DNA of 64,000 bases, taken from contig NC_079425.1 of the NCBI RefSeq assembly GCF_026213295.1, positions 7,137,911 to 7,201,910 of the forward strand, given 5' to 3'. A model generated the notes under the pieces. That model searched no databases. It was not told the DNA's origin and saw only the letters and a program-made list of their open reading frames with translations. Below, in pieces: positions 1 through 14,230 of this stretch (position 1 is the stretch's first letter; every line of letters begins with the position of its first letter). This DNA is from Gadus chalcogrammus. Taxonomy: Eukaryota > Chordata > Actinopteri > Gadiformes > Gadidae. The position numbers and the translations under genes were made by a program.

Positions 1-1260
1 GGGTCATGTCTTAAATAATTGGGAATGTGAATGGGATTATATTCAGTGTCTGTTTATGAAAATAGCTGGAAAGATATTTGAACCGTCTTGCATAGTTTTC
101 CCTCAAATATGGATCAGCAAATGTACAAAGTTTATAGCCAAATAAACAATACTATTTTTTTCTTTAGTGTGGGAGACAGGAAACAGCTGAATAGGCCTAT
201 TCTATGCCTCAGCTCATCATCCAGATGGAGGAATGTGGAGGCTGAGTGTGACTTCAACATTTCATTCAATGCATTTCGTTCTCCCAACGTCCTGCCACTC
301 GCTAGCCTGAGAACCTCCTTTTATCTGCTGCACCCTTTGCCTACAAAGCTGCAGTTTTACGACTATCTACAATTTTGTCAATTAGCAGACTCTGTGTATC
401 TAAGTGAAGTCAGATACATGTCATGAGCAGGTGGGCATATTGCTCTAGCATGCCTTATGAGAGCAGGCAGCAGTCATTGGTGATCGAACCCAGAACCTTT
501 TTAGTCCGGATTCGATCACTCTATAGTAACCTTGTTCCCAGGCGCTTTCATCTCAGGTTTCAATGGCTTGAACGGGGTTCTTCCGATGTGCATTCTTAAC
601 GAGAGAGCACTAGCTTTAGGGGGCGTGAGAGGCGTTTCAGTTACATGGGTTTAGCGCAGAGATGCGAGAGAGAGGACGGAAGCTTTGTCAAATTCTTTGT
701 AAAAAAAAACCTCCATATTTATTTTCCTTGTATTTGTTGTTTTCCCTCTTGTCACGTTCTTCCTCTTGTCATGCTCTCACTAAGTGGACTTCCAACGGGT
801 GCGCACAGCTCCGAGAAGGTAATGGCACGGGAATTGCATTCAGTAGACCAGAATATATCTAAACTCCATGACCCTCACTCTGTCTAACCTTACAATACAC
901 TACACTACACTACACTATTATCCCTTTCATCAACAATTGATTCTAAAATACAGCTTTTAAAGTGACAGCTCATGTCTATAAAGTTTGTATTATGGGTATT
1001 CACCAATGCAGTCGGGAAGAGTATCTGAGATTGTGTTCCTACAAAAGCCGGCACCAGATGGCTTCCCTCACCGCCGTACCCTCAATTAGAGGGCTGTCCT
1101 TAAATAAGATGGTGTCAGGTTCACGTAGGAGCAGAGCCTGTATGATCTTGACCGTCCATCAGTAGAGTATCTAATTATCAGGAACCTACCTATTCCATCG
1201 CTTTTCTCTCACGAACTCTCTCGCTCGCTCTCCCTCTCTATCACTCACACACACTCTCTG
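1..1260. other. Non-coding stretch, no gene seen
   Basis: I see no convincing coding exon here. The open frames are short, have no recognisable domain, and lack paired splice sites. A small run of CACTA units lies near 896-916, and the stretch runs into TC/CA-rich sequence after about 1,200. Confidence 0.5.
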
Positions 1261-1271
1261 TCTCTCACACA

Positions 1272-1313
<42 letters not shown>

Positions 1314-1405
1314 TACACACACATACCAACACACACTCTCTCCCTGACTCTCGGTCAGAGAGAGACCGAGAGTCTCTCTCTCGTCTCTCTCTTTCTCTCT
1401 CAGTG
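1204..1405. repeat. Mixed TC/CA low-complexity tract
   Basis: Alternating TCTC and CACA runs are interrupted by unique bases. A short inverted pair, ACTCTCGGTC and GACCGAGAGT, lies at about 1,346-1,374. Confidence 0.7.
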
Positions 1406-1983
1406 TCAATTCACTTCAATATAAAGAGCTTCATTGGCATTGGAAACAAACGTTTGCTTACCAAAGTCCAAAAATATCACAAAACCATACTGACAATTAT
1501 TATGCATAAAAACAACATGTATAGTCATAAAACCACTTACCATAAACTCAACTCAGAGAATATTAGTTGAAAAATTAGAAAGGTGTGATCATTGTGTCAC
1601 TCTCTCCCTCTCTTTTTTCCTCTCTGTAGCTATAGCTCTGTATATCTGACTCTTATGCACATCTCCCTCTCTCCCTAGAGAATGTGCTGTAGTGCCAGCC
1701 GAGAGTCATGAACACCTGCCGGTAAAAAGCACAGAGAGCTCACAACTCAAGAAGATCAAGCTATTTGCCTGACAAACACCCAGTTTCATATGCCCCTTTA
1801 TGTGTTGGGGCTCACCGTGTAGAAACCTAGTGCAGCCTTGTAATCTGTTCTGCACTATTCAGCAGTGGCCACAGATAGCACAAACATAAGAGATTCTTAG
1901 GATTCTCAAGCATTTCTAAAGACAGCTCAGCTCTCTTAGTAAAATAACCAGACTCTGGGAACAGCTGCTCATTCCTGCTGCTT

Positions 1984-2167
<184 letters not shown>

Positions 2168-2239
2168 AAACACACGCACACAAACCAAGTACCTCAACAA
2201 AGCCAGGTGTTGCTATTTTATTGAAAGACCCCCTCACCA

Positions 2240-3340
2240 GGTGCGGCCACACCAGACGCGTATCTCGCGTACTTTTTACGCGAGATACGCGCGTAAAATG
2301 TTGCTTGACCATTTTGTGTCAAAAATGGTCACATACGCGCAATACGCGCCATACGCGCATACGTCACTCGCCTAGATGAGTCCAATGTCCATGCAAGTGA
2401 ACGGAGCGTTCCCTCTTCGTCATAACTATCAAACCAAATGTTATGTTATGTTACTATTTCCACCCAGAATAAAGAAAGTTGTCGGCCGTGGCTGTGTGTG
2501 TGTGTGTGTCTTGCCCCAGGATGAGGCTCCCCACGGTAAAGGCTCCAACACTTGGGTGTGTGTGTGTGTGTGTGTGTGTGTGTTGCCCCAGGATAAGCTG
2601 CGCTGGAGTCCGAGGTAGGAAACCCAAACGCCGCCGTGTTTGGGTGATAGAGTTTAGATCGGGTTAGATTAAATAATCTCGGATATAAATAACAATAATC
2701 GGGTTAAATAACTTCACATGGTGTGTCTGGTGTGTTTCCAGCATTCGTAGTGTTGATCAGCAGATATATAGTCCGCCAAGACGTTGAGGTTGCTTAGTAA
2801 CCAGAGACTCTGTCCATGCAAGTGAACGGAGCGTTCCCTCTTCGTCATAACTATCAAACCAAACATCCTTCACATTCACCGAGCGAACATTATGAAAGTA
2901 AAATGCACTTTTCTCGCTAGAAATGTTTCCATAAAAGCATTTAATGGCGTAACTATGTTACTATTTCCACACAGAATAAAGAAAAATGTCGGCCGTATGC
3001 TTCTGTCCAAGCTCACTACTCTCTGCCAGTGACGTCGGGTCAAGCTCAACGCTGATTGGGCAAGGCGGCAATCGTCAGACGCGTATCTCGCGTACTTCGC
3101 GTAAAAAGTTCAATTTTTTGAACTCTTGAAATGTACGCGATATACGCGATATACGCGCGTATAGCGCGTATTGCGCGTAAATATACGCGCCACATACGCG
3201 CTATACGCGCGTACAATGTTGCTTATACGCTTAATACGCGTAATACGCGTAATACGCGTATTAAACCAATGGTTCCCTATGGAGAAAATGGCGATTTGAG
3301 ACGCGAAGTACGCGAGATACGCGTCTGGTGTGGCCGCACC
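2240..3340. mobile_element. 1.1 kb element with 32 bp terminal inverted repeats (non-autonomous DNA transposon)
   Basis: Positions 2,240-2,271 and 3,309-3,340 are perfect reverse complements over 32 bp, beginning GGTGCGGCCACACCAGACGC. No transposase frame is visible between them, so I call it non-autonomous. Inside, a stretch of about 45 bp containing GTGAACGGAGCGTTCCC occurs twice (about 2,396 and 2,821), which indicates an internal duplication or a nested copy. The right third (3,079-3,260) is packed with TACGCG/CGCGTA words. A target-site duplication is not evident. Superfamily not assigned. Confidence 0.75.
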
Positions 3341-3864
3341 TTTACGTCTACAGTGAGCCTACCTGTGTGGTGGACACTCTCAAGCCCAACACAAGGGTTG
3401 CGAAGTATATTTTCTTATTCCACCCAAACGTTCCTGGAACACAAAAACAGTGTGTCCTCAATGGTTGAGTGCTCTTCTCATTGTGTATTTTGTACAAACA
3501 AGATAAAATCTCGGCCCTACTGTGACAGTATCAGCTCTTTAATCGTTAAAATGTACAGGAAGTTATTGTGCAGGTTGTTGTTGATCTAAGCGTCTCACCT
3601 GGGAAGCTGAGGACAATCACAGCATGAATTGGAGTAACTAGTTCCATTTTCTGGAGCACCATATTTAGATGTTATGGGGAATTATAGGATAACGATAAAT
3701 GGGGTGTGTGTTTGTTGGAAGGGGCTGCTGAGGACAGATCAGGAGAGAGACACGCGCGGCCCACAGGCACATGCTCGGCCACACAAGGCCACACGGCCAC
3801 GGGAGACAGCCCTCTCTCACTCCCTACTCTATCTCTTTCAGTTCTGCCCTTTCTCCTCTCCCGG

Positions 3865-4377
<513 letters not shown>

Positions 4378-4929
4378 CCTTAACTGCTAGTCACTCTCCC
4401 TCTCTTTCTCTAGGTCACTGTCTCTCTCTGTGTGTGTTGCTCTCTGTCCATCAATCATTTAACAGGGTAACATTGAACAGAATGTATCAGGATGAGAAGT
4501 ACCAGCGAGAGAAAGGAACAGAACAGAACAAATGCATGGCTGGCACAGGAAAACAGCTCCATGCACTTTGTGTAATATAAACGAACAGCCTGTTAATGGA
4601 CTTTGATAAAGGCCTGGAGATGGTGCCTGATTTAATTTGCAATGGCACGAACAAATCACTCAACCTTGTTACCAGGACTTGGAACCCTTATTCCATAGGA
4701 GGTGTTTTCAGTTTTGCGTCTTGAACAAAGATTAGTGTTGTTCCACGCAATCCCCCATGGAGTACCATCGACGGTACCATGAGGGTACCTGGACCGTGCC
4801 CCGGGGGATGGATTGAAGGTGGGACACCAGAATAAGTGTGATTTAGACCAAGAGGCCAGTAAGAGTTCAGTCAATTTCAGAGTCCAGAATTGAAGGGGCA
4901 CTGAGAGTGGGAGTACTGGTGCACTCCCA

Positions 4930-5075
4930 CTCCCATACAAAAAGAAAATAAATGTGAATACAAACACACAAACACACACACACATACATATACACATACA
5001 CAAACACACACAAATACACAATCAAGCATGCTCACACACAAACACATACACACAAACACACACCCACAAACACTA
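4930..5075. repeat. Degenerate CA-rich tract
   Basis: Imperfect ACACA/ATACA units form a decayed CA microsatellite. No gene is associated. Confidence 0.6.
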
Positions 5076-5157
5076 TATATAAGCAATTAGGCTGGATTGT
5101 AACCCTGTTATTGTCCTTTTTTTTTGCCATTCCATAATTCAATAAGTTTTTGTTTGT

Positions 5158-5392
<235 letters not shown>

Positions 5393-5577
5393 TGTTTGAT
5401 TCCACTTTGGTAGTTAAAAGAAGAATAAGAAGGACCGAGGAAAGTGTTGCTACGTCACAAATCATGTCACGGTTGGGATCATCTGCAAATGTCAACCAGG
5501 CAGGGGACCAGAAAAGAAACGATGCCTTAACTCCAGACATTATTTCTGTGACTCATCATGGAGCATGCGAGCTTAGT

Positions 5578-6370
5578 GGTGGGGGTGGAGGGTGATAGTG
5601 GTGATAGTGATAGTGGTGATAGTGGTGATAGTGATAGTGGTGATAGTGATAGTGGTGATAGTGGTGATAGTGATAGTGGTGATAGTGGTGATAGTGATAG
5701 TGGTGATAGTGATAGTGGTGATAGTGGTGATAGTGATAGTGGTGATAGTGGTGATAGTGATAGTGGTGGTGGTGGTGGAGGGTGATAGTGGTGATAGTGA
5801 TAGTGGTGGGGGGAGGGTGATAGTGGTGATAGTGATATTGGTGATAGTGGTGATAGTGATAGTGGTGATAGTGATAGTGGTGATAGTGATAGTGGTGATA
5901 GTGATAGTGGTGATAGTGGTGATAGTGATAGTGGTGATAGTGGTGATAGTGATAGTGGTGATAGTGGTGGAGGGTGATAGTGGTGATAGTGGTGATAGTG
6001 GTGATAGTGGTGATAGTGGTGATAGTGGTGATAGTGATAGTGAAAGTGATGGTGGTGGTGGAGGGGAATGGTGTGATAGTGATGGTGGTGATGGTGGTGG
6101 TAGAGGATGATAGTGATGGTGGTGGTGGTGGTGGAGGGGGATGGTGTGATAGTGATGGTGGTGATGGTGGTGGTAGAGGATGATAGTGATAGTGATGGTG
6201 GTGGTGGAGGATGATAGTGATGGTGGTGATGGTGGTGGTAGAGGATGATAGTGATAGTGATGGTGGTGGTGGAGGGTGATAGCATAGGGATATTGATGGT
6301 GGTTGTCAAGGGTGATAGTGACAGTGATGGCGGCGGTGGGTGAAAGTGGGGATAGTGGTGATAGCGACGA
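5578..6370. repeat. GATAGT / GATAGTGGT minisatellite
   Basis: About 790 bp is built from GATAGT and GGTGATAGT sub-units. They form higher-order 15-24 bp blocks with GGTGGTGGAGG spacers, and drift toward GATGGTGGTGGT on the right. It is open in several frames on both strands, but the predicted peptides (Asp-Ser-Gly on +, Thr-Ile/Pro-Leu-Ser on -) are purely repeat-derived, with no Met, splice or domain support. Confidence 0.9.
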
Positions 6371-8110
6371 AGGGGAGAGATTGTGGTCTTCCGGCAGGCC
6401 AGTCATCCATCAGTCTGCTAGCGTGTGAAATGAGTCACAGGGCCCAAGTGCGTCATTTCATTCAAGGTGCGTGCGTAGGGCCACACTGACGAGAACGAAC
6501 ACTGACAAAGAAAACAGAGGAGTCATAATGGCGGATAGGGGGCACAGGGGGGTTTCATGACGAGAGGAGGCTTCGAGGAAAGACGGCCTGCAAGAGAGGC
6601 GACAGAGAGTTGTTAGAGGGAGGTGATGCTTCAGTGGAATTGGTTCACACTGTTTAAATCAATGGATATGCTTTGTTTAGTTTATCGATATAGTTGGGGG
6701 CAGGGTTCTGGCTTCTGAAAGGTTCTGTATCCCTGAGCAAGATGCCCAAACACAGACATGATTATTAACGACATATATTTGATTCTGCAACAAAAAAACA
6801 TATAATATATAATCACTATTTAAACATCTAACTTATAAATATTCTGATGTGGAATCTATGATATGCACATGGATTATGTTTAAATAGTTACCCCCTGGAT
6901 TTTAGCAACATAGCCCATGCATAGTATATATGTTATGCACATGGATTAATAAGTGTTGGACACAGTTTAGTTCTATTTGCGCTTTTGCAATAGCACAATG
7001 TGTCACATATAGGTGTTGGATGATCTCATCATTTTACAGGCTTGGCCTCAATGTCCCCCCTGGTGGCAGAATCGCACTTTACACGGTGATCTAGCATATA
7101 AATATATCGTGAATATACCACGCTCTTGTCACCAACATATTTTCCACTGGCTTTCTCAAGTCAATATTTCTCAAAAAGCAGACACTATAATAAGCATCCT
7201 TTCTGCGAGGGACTCTACCATGGCAACGTGTCTTAACCATGCCTTAATTAGCCGAATAACAGGGCGCAAGGGGCCCCTCTCCGAGAGCTTGGGCCCCCCG
7301 GGAGAGGAGAGTATGTACGAGAGTGTGTGTGTGTTTGTGGGTAGGGGCCGGGGGGGAGAGGGAGTGACGGAGAGAAAGACACACTGTAGAGGACGTTGTT
7401 GAGAGACTTGTGAAGTGTAACAATACCCACAGCTTGTCTTCCCAGGGCTGGCTGACAGGGACAAATATTATGATGGGTGGGGTCAGGTACATCGTACCGC
7501 CTCTGTTTGGTGCTGGGTCCCAGAGGTGCTCGGTTACATAAGGAGGATGCAGATCATACAGATTCCTACACTGGATACCATTGTTAACAGACACCCAGCC
7601 TGTTGTGGGTGTCTGTTCTGACCCACCGTACTGTAGTCTCCAATTATTTAACTTAATGATGTGTGGTTTTATCCATATCATGACTATTGATTGGTTAATT
7701 GGCCTTTTATTTGTCCAATCAACCAATGATCTTTGACGGTCAAATATAAGTCAAATTAAATTTAACCAACGCATCAGCTTTTAGTTCACAGGTCGTGGTT
7801 CGACTTCGTTAGCTATATTATATCAATGTGACTATACAGTCCTCCCGAACTCTGTGTAGGAGGCCTACAGGACGATACGGAGAGACACCATGCAAAAGGT
7901 AATAAATAAAGGTGTTCAGAGCATAAGGAGGAGAGACCATGAGGCAGGTAAACACAAGGAGAGAAGGGCAGAGATGGAGGAAGGCTGAGGGAGAGAGCAC
8001 GGAATGGATGGACTGCAGATGTCAAACGGGTCTATCTGCCAAGCGTGTCAGTACCACGCACTGTCCAAACGGAAAACACGTTGACGTCACCCTGTTTGTG
8101 TATGAGTAAG
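6371..8110. other. Intergenic, no gene seen
   Basis: AT-rich, with no supported exon. A short hairpin (CAGACACCC ... GGGTGTCTG) lies near 7,588-7,615. Confidence 0.45.
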
Positions 8111-8115
8111 CCTGC

Positions 8116-8116
<1 letters not shown>

Positions 8117-8211
<95 letters not shown>

Positions 8212-8260
8212 GTGTGTGTGTGTACGTGGGTGTATGTGTGTATGCAGAGTAGACTGAATG
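8117..8260. repeat. (GT)n microsatellite
   Basis: About 45 GT units are followed by a degenerate GT-rich tail. Confidence 0.9.
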
Positions 8261-8908
8261 TGTGTTAATGTGTGCATTGCTTGTCTACGTGTTTGTGTGT
8301 GTGTCAGTGTGTGTGCATGTTTGTGTCTGTTTGTCTCTGTGCATATGTGTGTGGTTAGTACCCACTGAGACTAAGTGTTTGACAGAGTGTGCGAACATGT
8401 GAACATTTAGGGAGAGTGATTTTTTTTTCCACCTCTGATGGGGAGGCTCCCTTTGCAAAGCGGACGCGGTCTCAAATGAGCCCCACGTGGAATAATCCAT
8501 AGCATTACTTCACCTTATCTAGTCAGCCCGTAACACACCCTGGGCTTTTAGCTGGAGCCCACTGGTACCTTGGCACTCGCTCAAATACACATGATTTGGA
8601 CGTTGACGCAAGTTGGATTTCATTAGCCTAATGAGACCCAGCTTGACGACAGCCTCGATGTCTCAGTGTTGATGTGAGGGACAAAGGAGGTCATGTTATA
8701 TAGAATATGTTAAGTTTTTACATTACTGTTGCCCTACTTATCATGTAATTCGCAGGAGAGATTTACCGGAATAAAGATCTTTTTCTGGAGCAAAACACAG
8801 GATATTGCAATGAAATTAGCAATTGAATTTAACTGTTCGTAACGTTGGCCCCTAAACAGACATAAAAAGAAGGACCCAAAAACCACATGGTGTTTATAGC
8901 TTGTGTGG

Positions 8909-9085
<177 letters not shown>

Positions 9086-9800
9086 TTTAAATATAGAGGA
9101 ACAAGCCCATAATTTTCCGGTCGGATGACTCCCATGCGAATAAACATTTCAATTACGGTGAATCAGAGACATGGAGGGGAGGTAGTCATGCAGACGCAGA
9201 ACACAGACACAGAGAAACTCGGTTCCCAGAGATTTTCCCCTCTTTTCTTGTTCATCTTCCTTTCTTTGATTGGGTAATGATAAACATTTCCAAATACATA
9301 TGCATGCACTTAGGGGAGCGCAAATAAGTATGCATGCAAAAGAAACATTTGAGTGACTTTCATGAAGATTTGAATAAGAGTTAAGCATGATTTTCCCTTA
9401 GTGCAGAAATCATACACACATCACAAACTTACAAACTACTAGAAAATGATACATACACATGATATATACATATATCATGTGATCAATGTTTCTATTTACT
9501 TTCATAAAAAACATCTATCACACAACATACAGTACATAATGCAGCATCATATTTTCTTCAACCCAAACCAACAAAAAAGAGTCAACAGTGTAGCGCAAGG
9601 CAGCAGCCTTATGTTGATTTCTGATCATCCTCACCTTTTCCCCCCAGAGATGGCTCCTGGAGGCCAGGCTCCACAGGCTGGGGGCTGGGGGGCTGGGAGG
9701 TGAGGGGGCTCAAGACATCCAACAAAAGAGGAATCAAAATGGCATTACCCCTGTGTCTCCCCCAGCAGGTGGGGTGGGAGTGGAGAGCTTGAGGAAAGGG
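9086..9800. other. Intergenic, no gene seen
   Basis: No supported exon. A palindrome of about 26 bp (CACATGATATA ... TATATCATGTG) lies near 9,457-9,482. Confidence 0.4.
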
Positions 9801-9803
9801 TGT

Positions 9804-9972
<169 letters not shown>

Positions 9973-11160
9973 TGTGCCATTGTTTGGTCCTCATTTAGTT
10001 AAAAAGAGATCCAGGGCAAGCCACCCATGATCCAACCCCACCCAGCGCTTAGTCAGGCTCGGGTGGGGGAGGGGTTGAGAGGTTAGGTGTGTTGAAATCT
10101 CCTCCACATAATAAGAAAAACGATCCTGGCGTCTCTTGGTTTGTTTGTGGTCGATTGTCTTGATAAGACGGGTCATGGGATGCATCTGGCGTGGCAGGGG
10201 GTGTTCCACTTTACTGGAAGAGATGTGCTGTGTGCCCAGTGTGTGTTCACAGCCCTCAGGGAGCTGCTACTTCGTCGGTGAACCTCCTCGATTTAGCAGG
10301 ACAGAGGGTTTCTGTAATGTGTACTGGGGGGAGGGGGGGATGGCATGCGGGAAGTGCAGAGGGAAACCTTGAGACGAGAGGAAATAAAGGAGAGAAATTA
10401 AGGGAAAGGTGTGGAAGATAACATGAGTGTGTGTGTGCAGTAAAAAAATAAAAGCACACTGTAGCTATTGTTTCTCTTCATCTCAAATAACTAAACACTG
10501 AGACGTTAGCGTACCTACACGCTTAGCAAAGGGATTCCTCTTGTTTTTATTCAGTGCCCGTAAATAGGCAGGAAAGAGAGCGAGCAACCTGAAAACAAGC
10601 CCTCATCCCTGTAACATTATCACACTAACCCATTTCCAAGTTCCTCTTGCCACTTCAATCCATTGTCTGCGTTGTTGTGCTTCATTTTCCTACGTGAGCT
10701 AATTGAAGCATTGCAATGCATGACACATATCACGATTACAGATACCGCTGGTCATCTCTCTGCACCACATCCTGCCCAATCAAACAAGTAGAATCGAAAA
10801 AGATGAATAATGAAACAATGTTATGCTGAAACAAGTACCGTAATACTTACAGGACCTTGAATATAAATAATTTGTACACTGTATTCACTTTCTTCAACTG
10901 TGAGGTTGATACATTGAATATAAATGCTGTTAGTATCAGACAGCTGTTATACAAAAATAATCTATTATCGTAATCTTATTTCACTATTAACGATAATTAA
11001 ATGGGCTGACATTATGTTTATTCATTCAATATCCACAGTTACTAGATTACTCAAAATGAAACAATAAATGCAATAGCAATACAACCTATACATCTTTTTA
11101 ATCAACATTTAATTTGCTCGGATAAACAAAACACCCCAAAACCCAGTTGCGTCTAGCCAG
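9973..11160. other. Intergenic, no gene seen
   Basis: No exon with splice or domain support. The right half is AT-rich. Confidence 0.4.
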
Positions 11161-11165
11161 ACTTA

Positions 11166-11330
11166 ATAATAATAATAATAATAATAATAAATTGTATTTA
11201 TAATGCACTTTATATTCAAGAATCTCAAAGTGCTTCAGAGAAAAAAATACCAAAAAAACTATTAAAAAGGGGGAACCTCAAAGAAAGTTTAGCTAAATGC
11301 TCTTTTAAAGAGATGGGTTTTGAGGTTCCT
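11166..11330. repeat. (AAT)n followed by a dispersed-repeat 3' end
   Basis: Seven or eight AAT units (11,168-11,190) are followed by sequence with TTTATAATGCACTT and CTCAAAGTGCTTC. This resembles the 3' ends of common fish retroposons, where microsatellites often sit at the tail. Family not assigned. Confidence 0.45.
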
Positions 11331-11689
11331 TAGCAGGCATTAATGCAGCCCAGTAGATGTGATCCGCCAAGCTCCATCCATCATTCAGGCCAACGGATCG
11401 CACTCTGACAGCTTGATGGATGGCAGGGAGAAAAGGGGAAAGAAGGAACACACAATAGTCCACCATCCTGCTTGTTTTATGCCCTTTATGGTGCGAGAAC
11501 TTGCTAGCTCACTAGCTCACTTTATAAAAACACAAAACAAAAAACACACTGCATAATATTTTATATTCATTATATATACTTTATATTCCATATTAGGAAA
11601 AAATATAATAATACTTTGATTGGATACTTTCATTTTTACCTTCAACGTAGGAGACAGGAGAGATAGGCTTAAACAAAAAGCCATGGAAG

Positions 11690-14230
11690 GAGCCCCAGAC
11701 TCCAACACAGAGTAGCCTAGTAAGCCCCTGGTCATGTCCAGCATGTAAAAGTGGACAAATGGGCCGGGGGAAGACCATGAGGCCTTTGAGTAAAGGCGTA
11801 GGACCGGCCACACCCGTGTAGACTGAGCTCTAACACCCAGTGGTGGCGCTAAGCCCTGCCAAGTGTAGGCTAAGCAAACACCCTCACATATCCAGCGAGA
11901 CAGGCGCTGCACAGAGAAAGCCGGGCAACAACCGTCTATGTTGATCTGAACTCCACCGAGTGTTGCATATACATCGCTCAAATGAGGCGGGAGTGGAAAG
12001 CCTTAAGCACAATAACCTGTGACCGAACATAACAACTGATGTTCTTGGGGAGGAACGCAAGATGGGTCTGAGCAGAGCAAGGAAGCTGTCCTCGTTAAGT
12101 AACAAGCAGCTCGGGCTGACAGACAGAGATGCCTACTCACCAGCACGTTTGGCAGAAACCAATGTCAATGAAAGCGCTCAAGCTTCAAAGGGGTTTGAGA
12201 CAGTGGCTCCGAAGAGCTCCCCGATAACTAACGCAAAATAGTGGGAAGATCCCTGCGCGGTGTAAGGACACAGGAAAACTGGTCAAACACGTAATTTTTG
12301 CCGCATGCAAGAATCTCTTGACCACCAGACTATGTGGCCAGCCAAAATGGCTGACACATAAACGATGACAGGGGGAAAAGCCAAACCTTTCTCCAGGAAG
12401 CACGGTAAGAAACTAACCATTCTTCCAACCTCATAACGAGATGGGACAACGTGATTGCTGTCACACCAAATAGAGAGAGCGCCACATTTTGCTGTGTAGA
12501 GGGAGGAAGTGGAAGTCTGAAGAGTGCCGATAACTGCAGCAGGCAAACCTCTGCCCTGCAGAATTAACCTCTCAGACGGCAAACCAAAACCACCCAAGAA
12601 CCACAAGCGGTAAACTGTCCCAAAAGTTTGGCACCGGCCCAGCTCTTAGAACCACACGGCTGACCGACAGTTCATCCTGTCTAATCTGCTCTAGAAGAGG
12701 GTGAATCAGTTGACGCGGCTGGAACGCACACAAGAGAGCCCCAAGCCACCGCCTGTGTGCCCTTGCATCTCCCCCGCAATGGAGGAAGATCCTGTGGGCT
12801 GAGAGACACCACATCATGCGGTGGGTGTGCCCTCTGGACGGTCCACCTGAACCCTCCTGAACCTCTGCCAGATCAGTGTGATAATTGTCGGGATTAAACC
12901 ACCACTCCTCTCGGCGAGACCCGCTCCCAAGTTTTGGGCGCCCGCTATACGCAGGGCTCGGACACTGAGCAGAATCGGATGAGCCCAAAGCCAGAGCTAA
13001 ACTGCTGCTCAGTGAAGGTCAGAGGAGCGTATTCTCCCCTGTTTGTTTATGTCAGAGTACTTTCATCGCAGTGGAAAGTTCCAACACATTTATGTGTGCA
13101 GCATGGAGCGTCTGCCACTTGCCTCCAACTGAGTGGGATGGGCTGCCTCCCCCCCCCAAAACTAGCAAACGAGGCACGTAAAGTACATTTAAGACGCCCA
13201 CCAGTCTAGGCAAAGCCCCATGTAGACGGCCAACGGCTGGGGAGCAGAGAGCTCTTTCCTCAATTGATGGCGAAACCCAAGAAGGAGAGATTATTCATCA
13301 CCATGATCTCCCAGCTTCCTCTGAGTGGCTCAGGATCAGTGAATCATCAAGATAACAGAATATGTTACGCCACGCCAATGAAGGCCAAGCTGAGAAATTT
13401 CAAGTGAGCCTTGAAAAAAGGGACGTTGAAGTAAGCATCCTTGAGATCCATGGATGTGAAGCAATCCTCTCTCACACATCAGAGAAACACTCAACAGTCT
13501 TTCTGAAATTCTTCGCACCAATTGACTAGTTGAAAACGCTTAGATCCAGAACGGGTCTCATCTCCCCTTACTTCTTGGGAACCAGGAAGTAGCAGGAGTA
13601 AAATCCTTGGTGTAACTTGGGGTGGGGGGGGGGGAAGGCAGTGACGACCACCCCTCTCCAAGAGACGAGCGACCTCCGCCGCTAGAGCCAAGCTCGCAAC
13701 GGAGTCCTTGTTTCCACCCACCTCATAAAGGGTGGGGGATGTTGCTTGAACTGAATGGGATGTCCTCACATCAGTGTGTTGCCCAACAATGTTGGTAAAA
13801 GACATCGCTCTCACCAAGACAAGTCACATAATGGGTGAGGAGACAGCTGATATACACACGCTGTATTCCCCGGCACCTACCGCCATCAAAACCGTGTGTG
13901 TTCCGTCAGGGGGCATCTCGCGAAAGGGAGGAGAAAGCTTGTGTACAAGCAGAGAAAACACAACGGAGGGCAGGCCTACACCGGGCTGCTTGCGAGCCAT
14001 GGAGGACCGTGCCACGAGCCTACAGCCTACTGGCTTTAGGGAGGAGGAAGAGGGGTAAAACTGGAACGCCGCATGGAGTTGGATGAAACCCGGGGCCGCA
14101 CTAAACCCACCATGGGAAATGTGGGCGGGCCCAAGTTGATTGGTACAGCGTTGAAATCTTTAGTGCACGCGACTAGCCTAGAGTGCATTATGGGACAAGC
14201 TCAGAACGCAGAGCCTAGACAGCATAGCCT
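11690..14230 (-). mobile_element. Degraded DIRS-type retrotransposon fragment
   Basis: On the minus strand, peptide fragments follow the order of a DIRS pol. A reverse-transcriptase palm stretch (RPVLDLSVFN, then MDLKDAYFNV near 13,450) is followed by a YLDD box at 13,343-13,354, then decayed RNase H and linker sequence. A tyrosine-recombinase C-terminus (FVHFYMLDM) lies near 11,750. Stops and frame changes are frequent, and the RT has lost the segment between the FIGVA-like strand and YLDD. It shares architecture with the much better copy at 55.7-61.0 kb. The ends are approximate, and I could not find its terminal repeats. Confidence 0.65.

Noticed and set aside
5527..6406. Open frames of 260-277 residues on the minus strand
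   Set aside because: They follow the GATAGTGGT minisatellite (Thr-Ile / Leu-Ser-Pro repeats). No start context, domain or exon structure.
12572..12988. 138-residue minus-strand frame as a host gene
   Set aside because: It lies inside the DIRS relic, between RT and recombinase fragments in the same orientation, and has no independent support.
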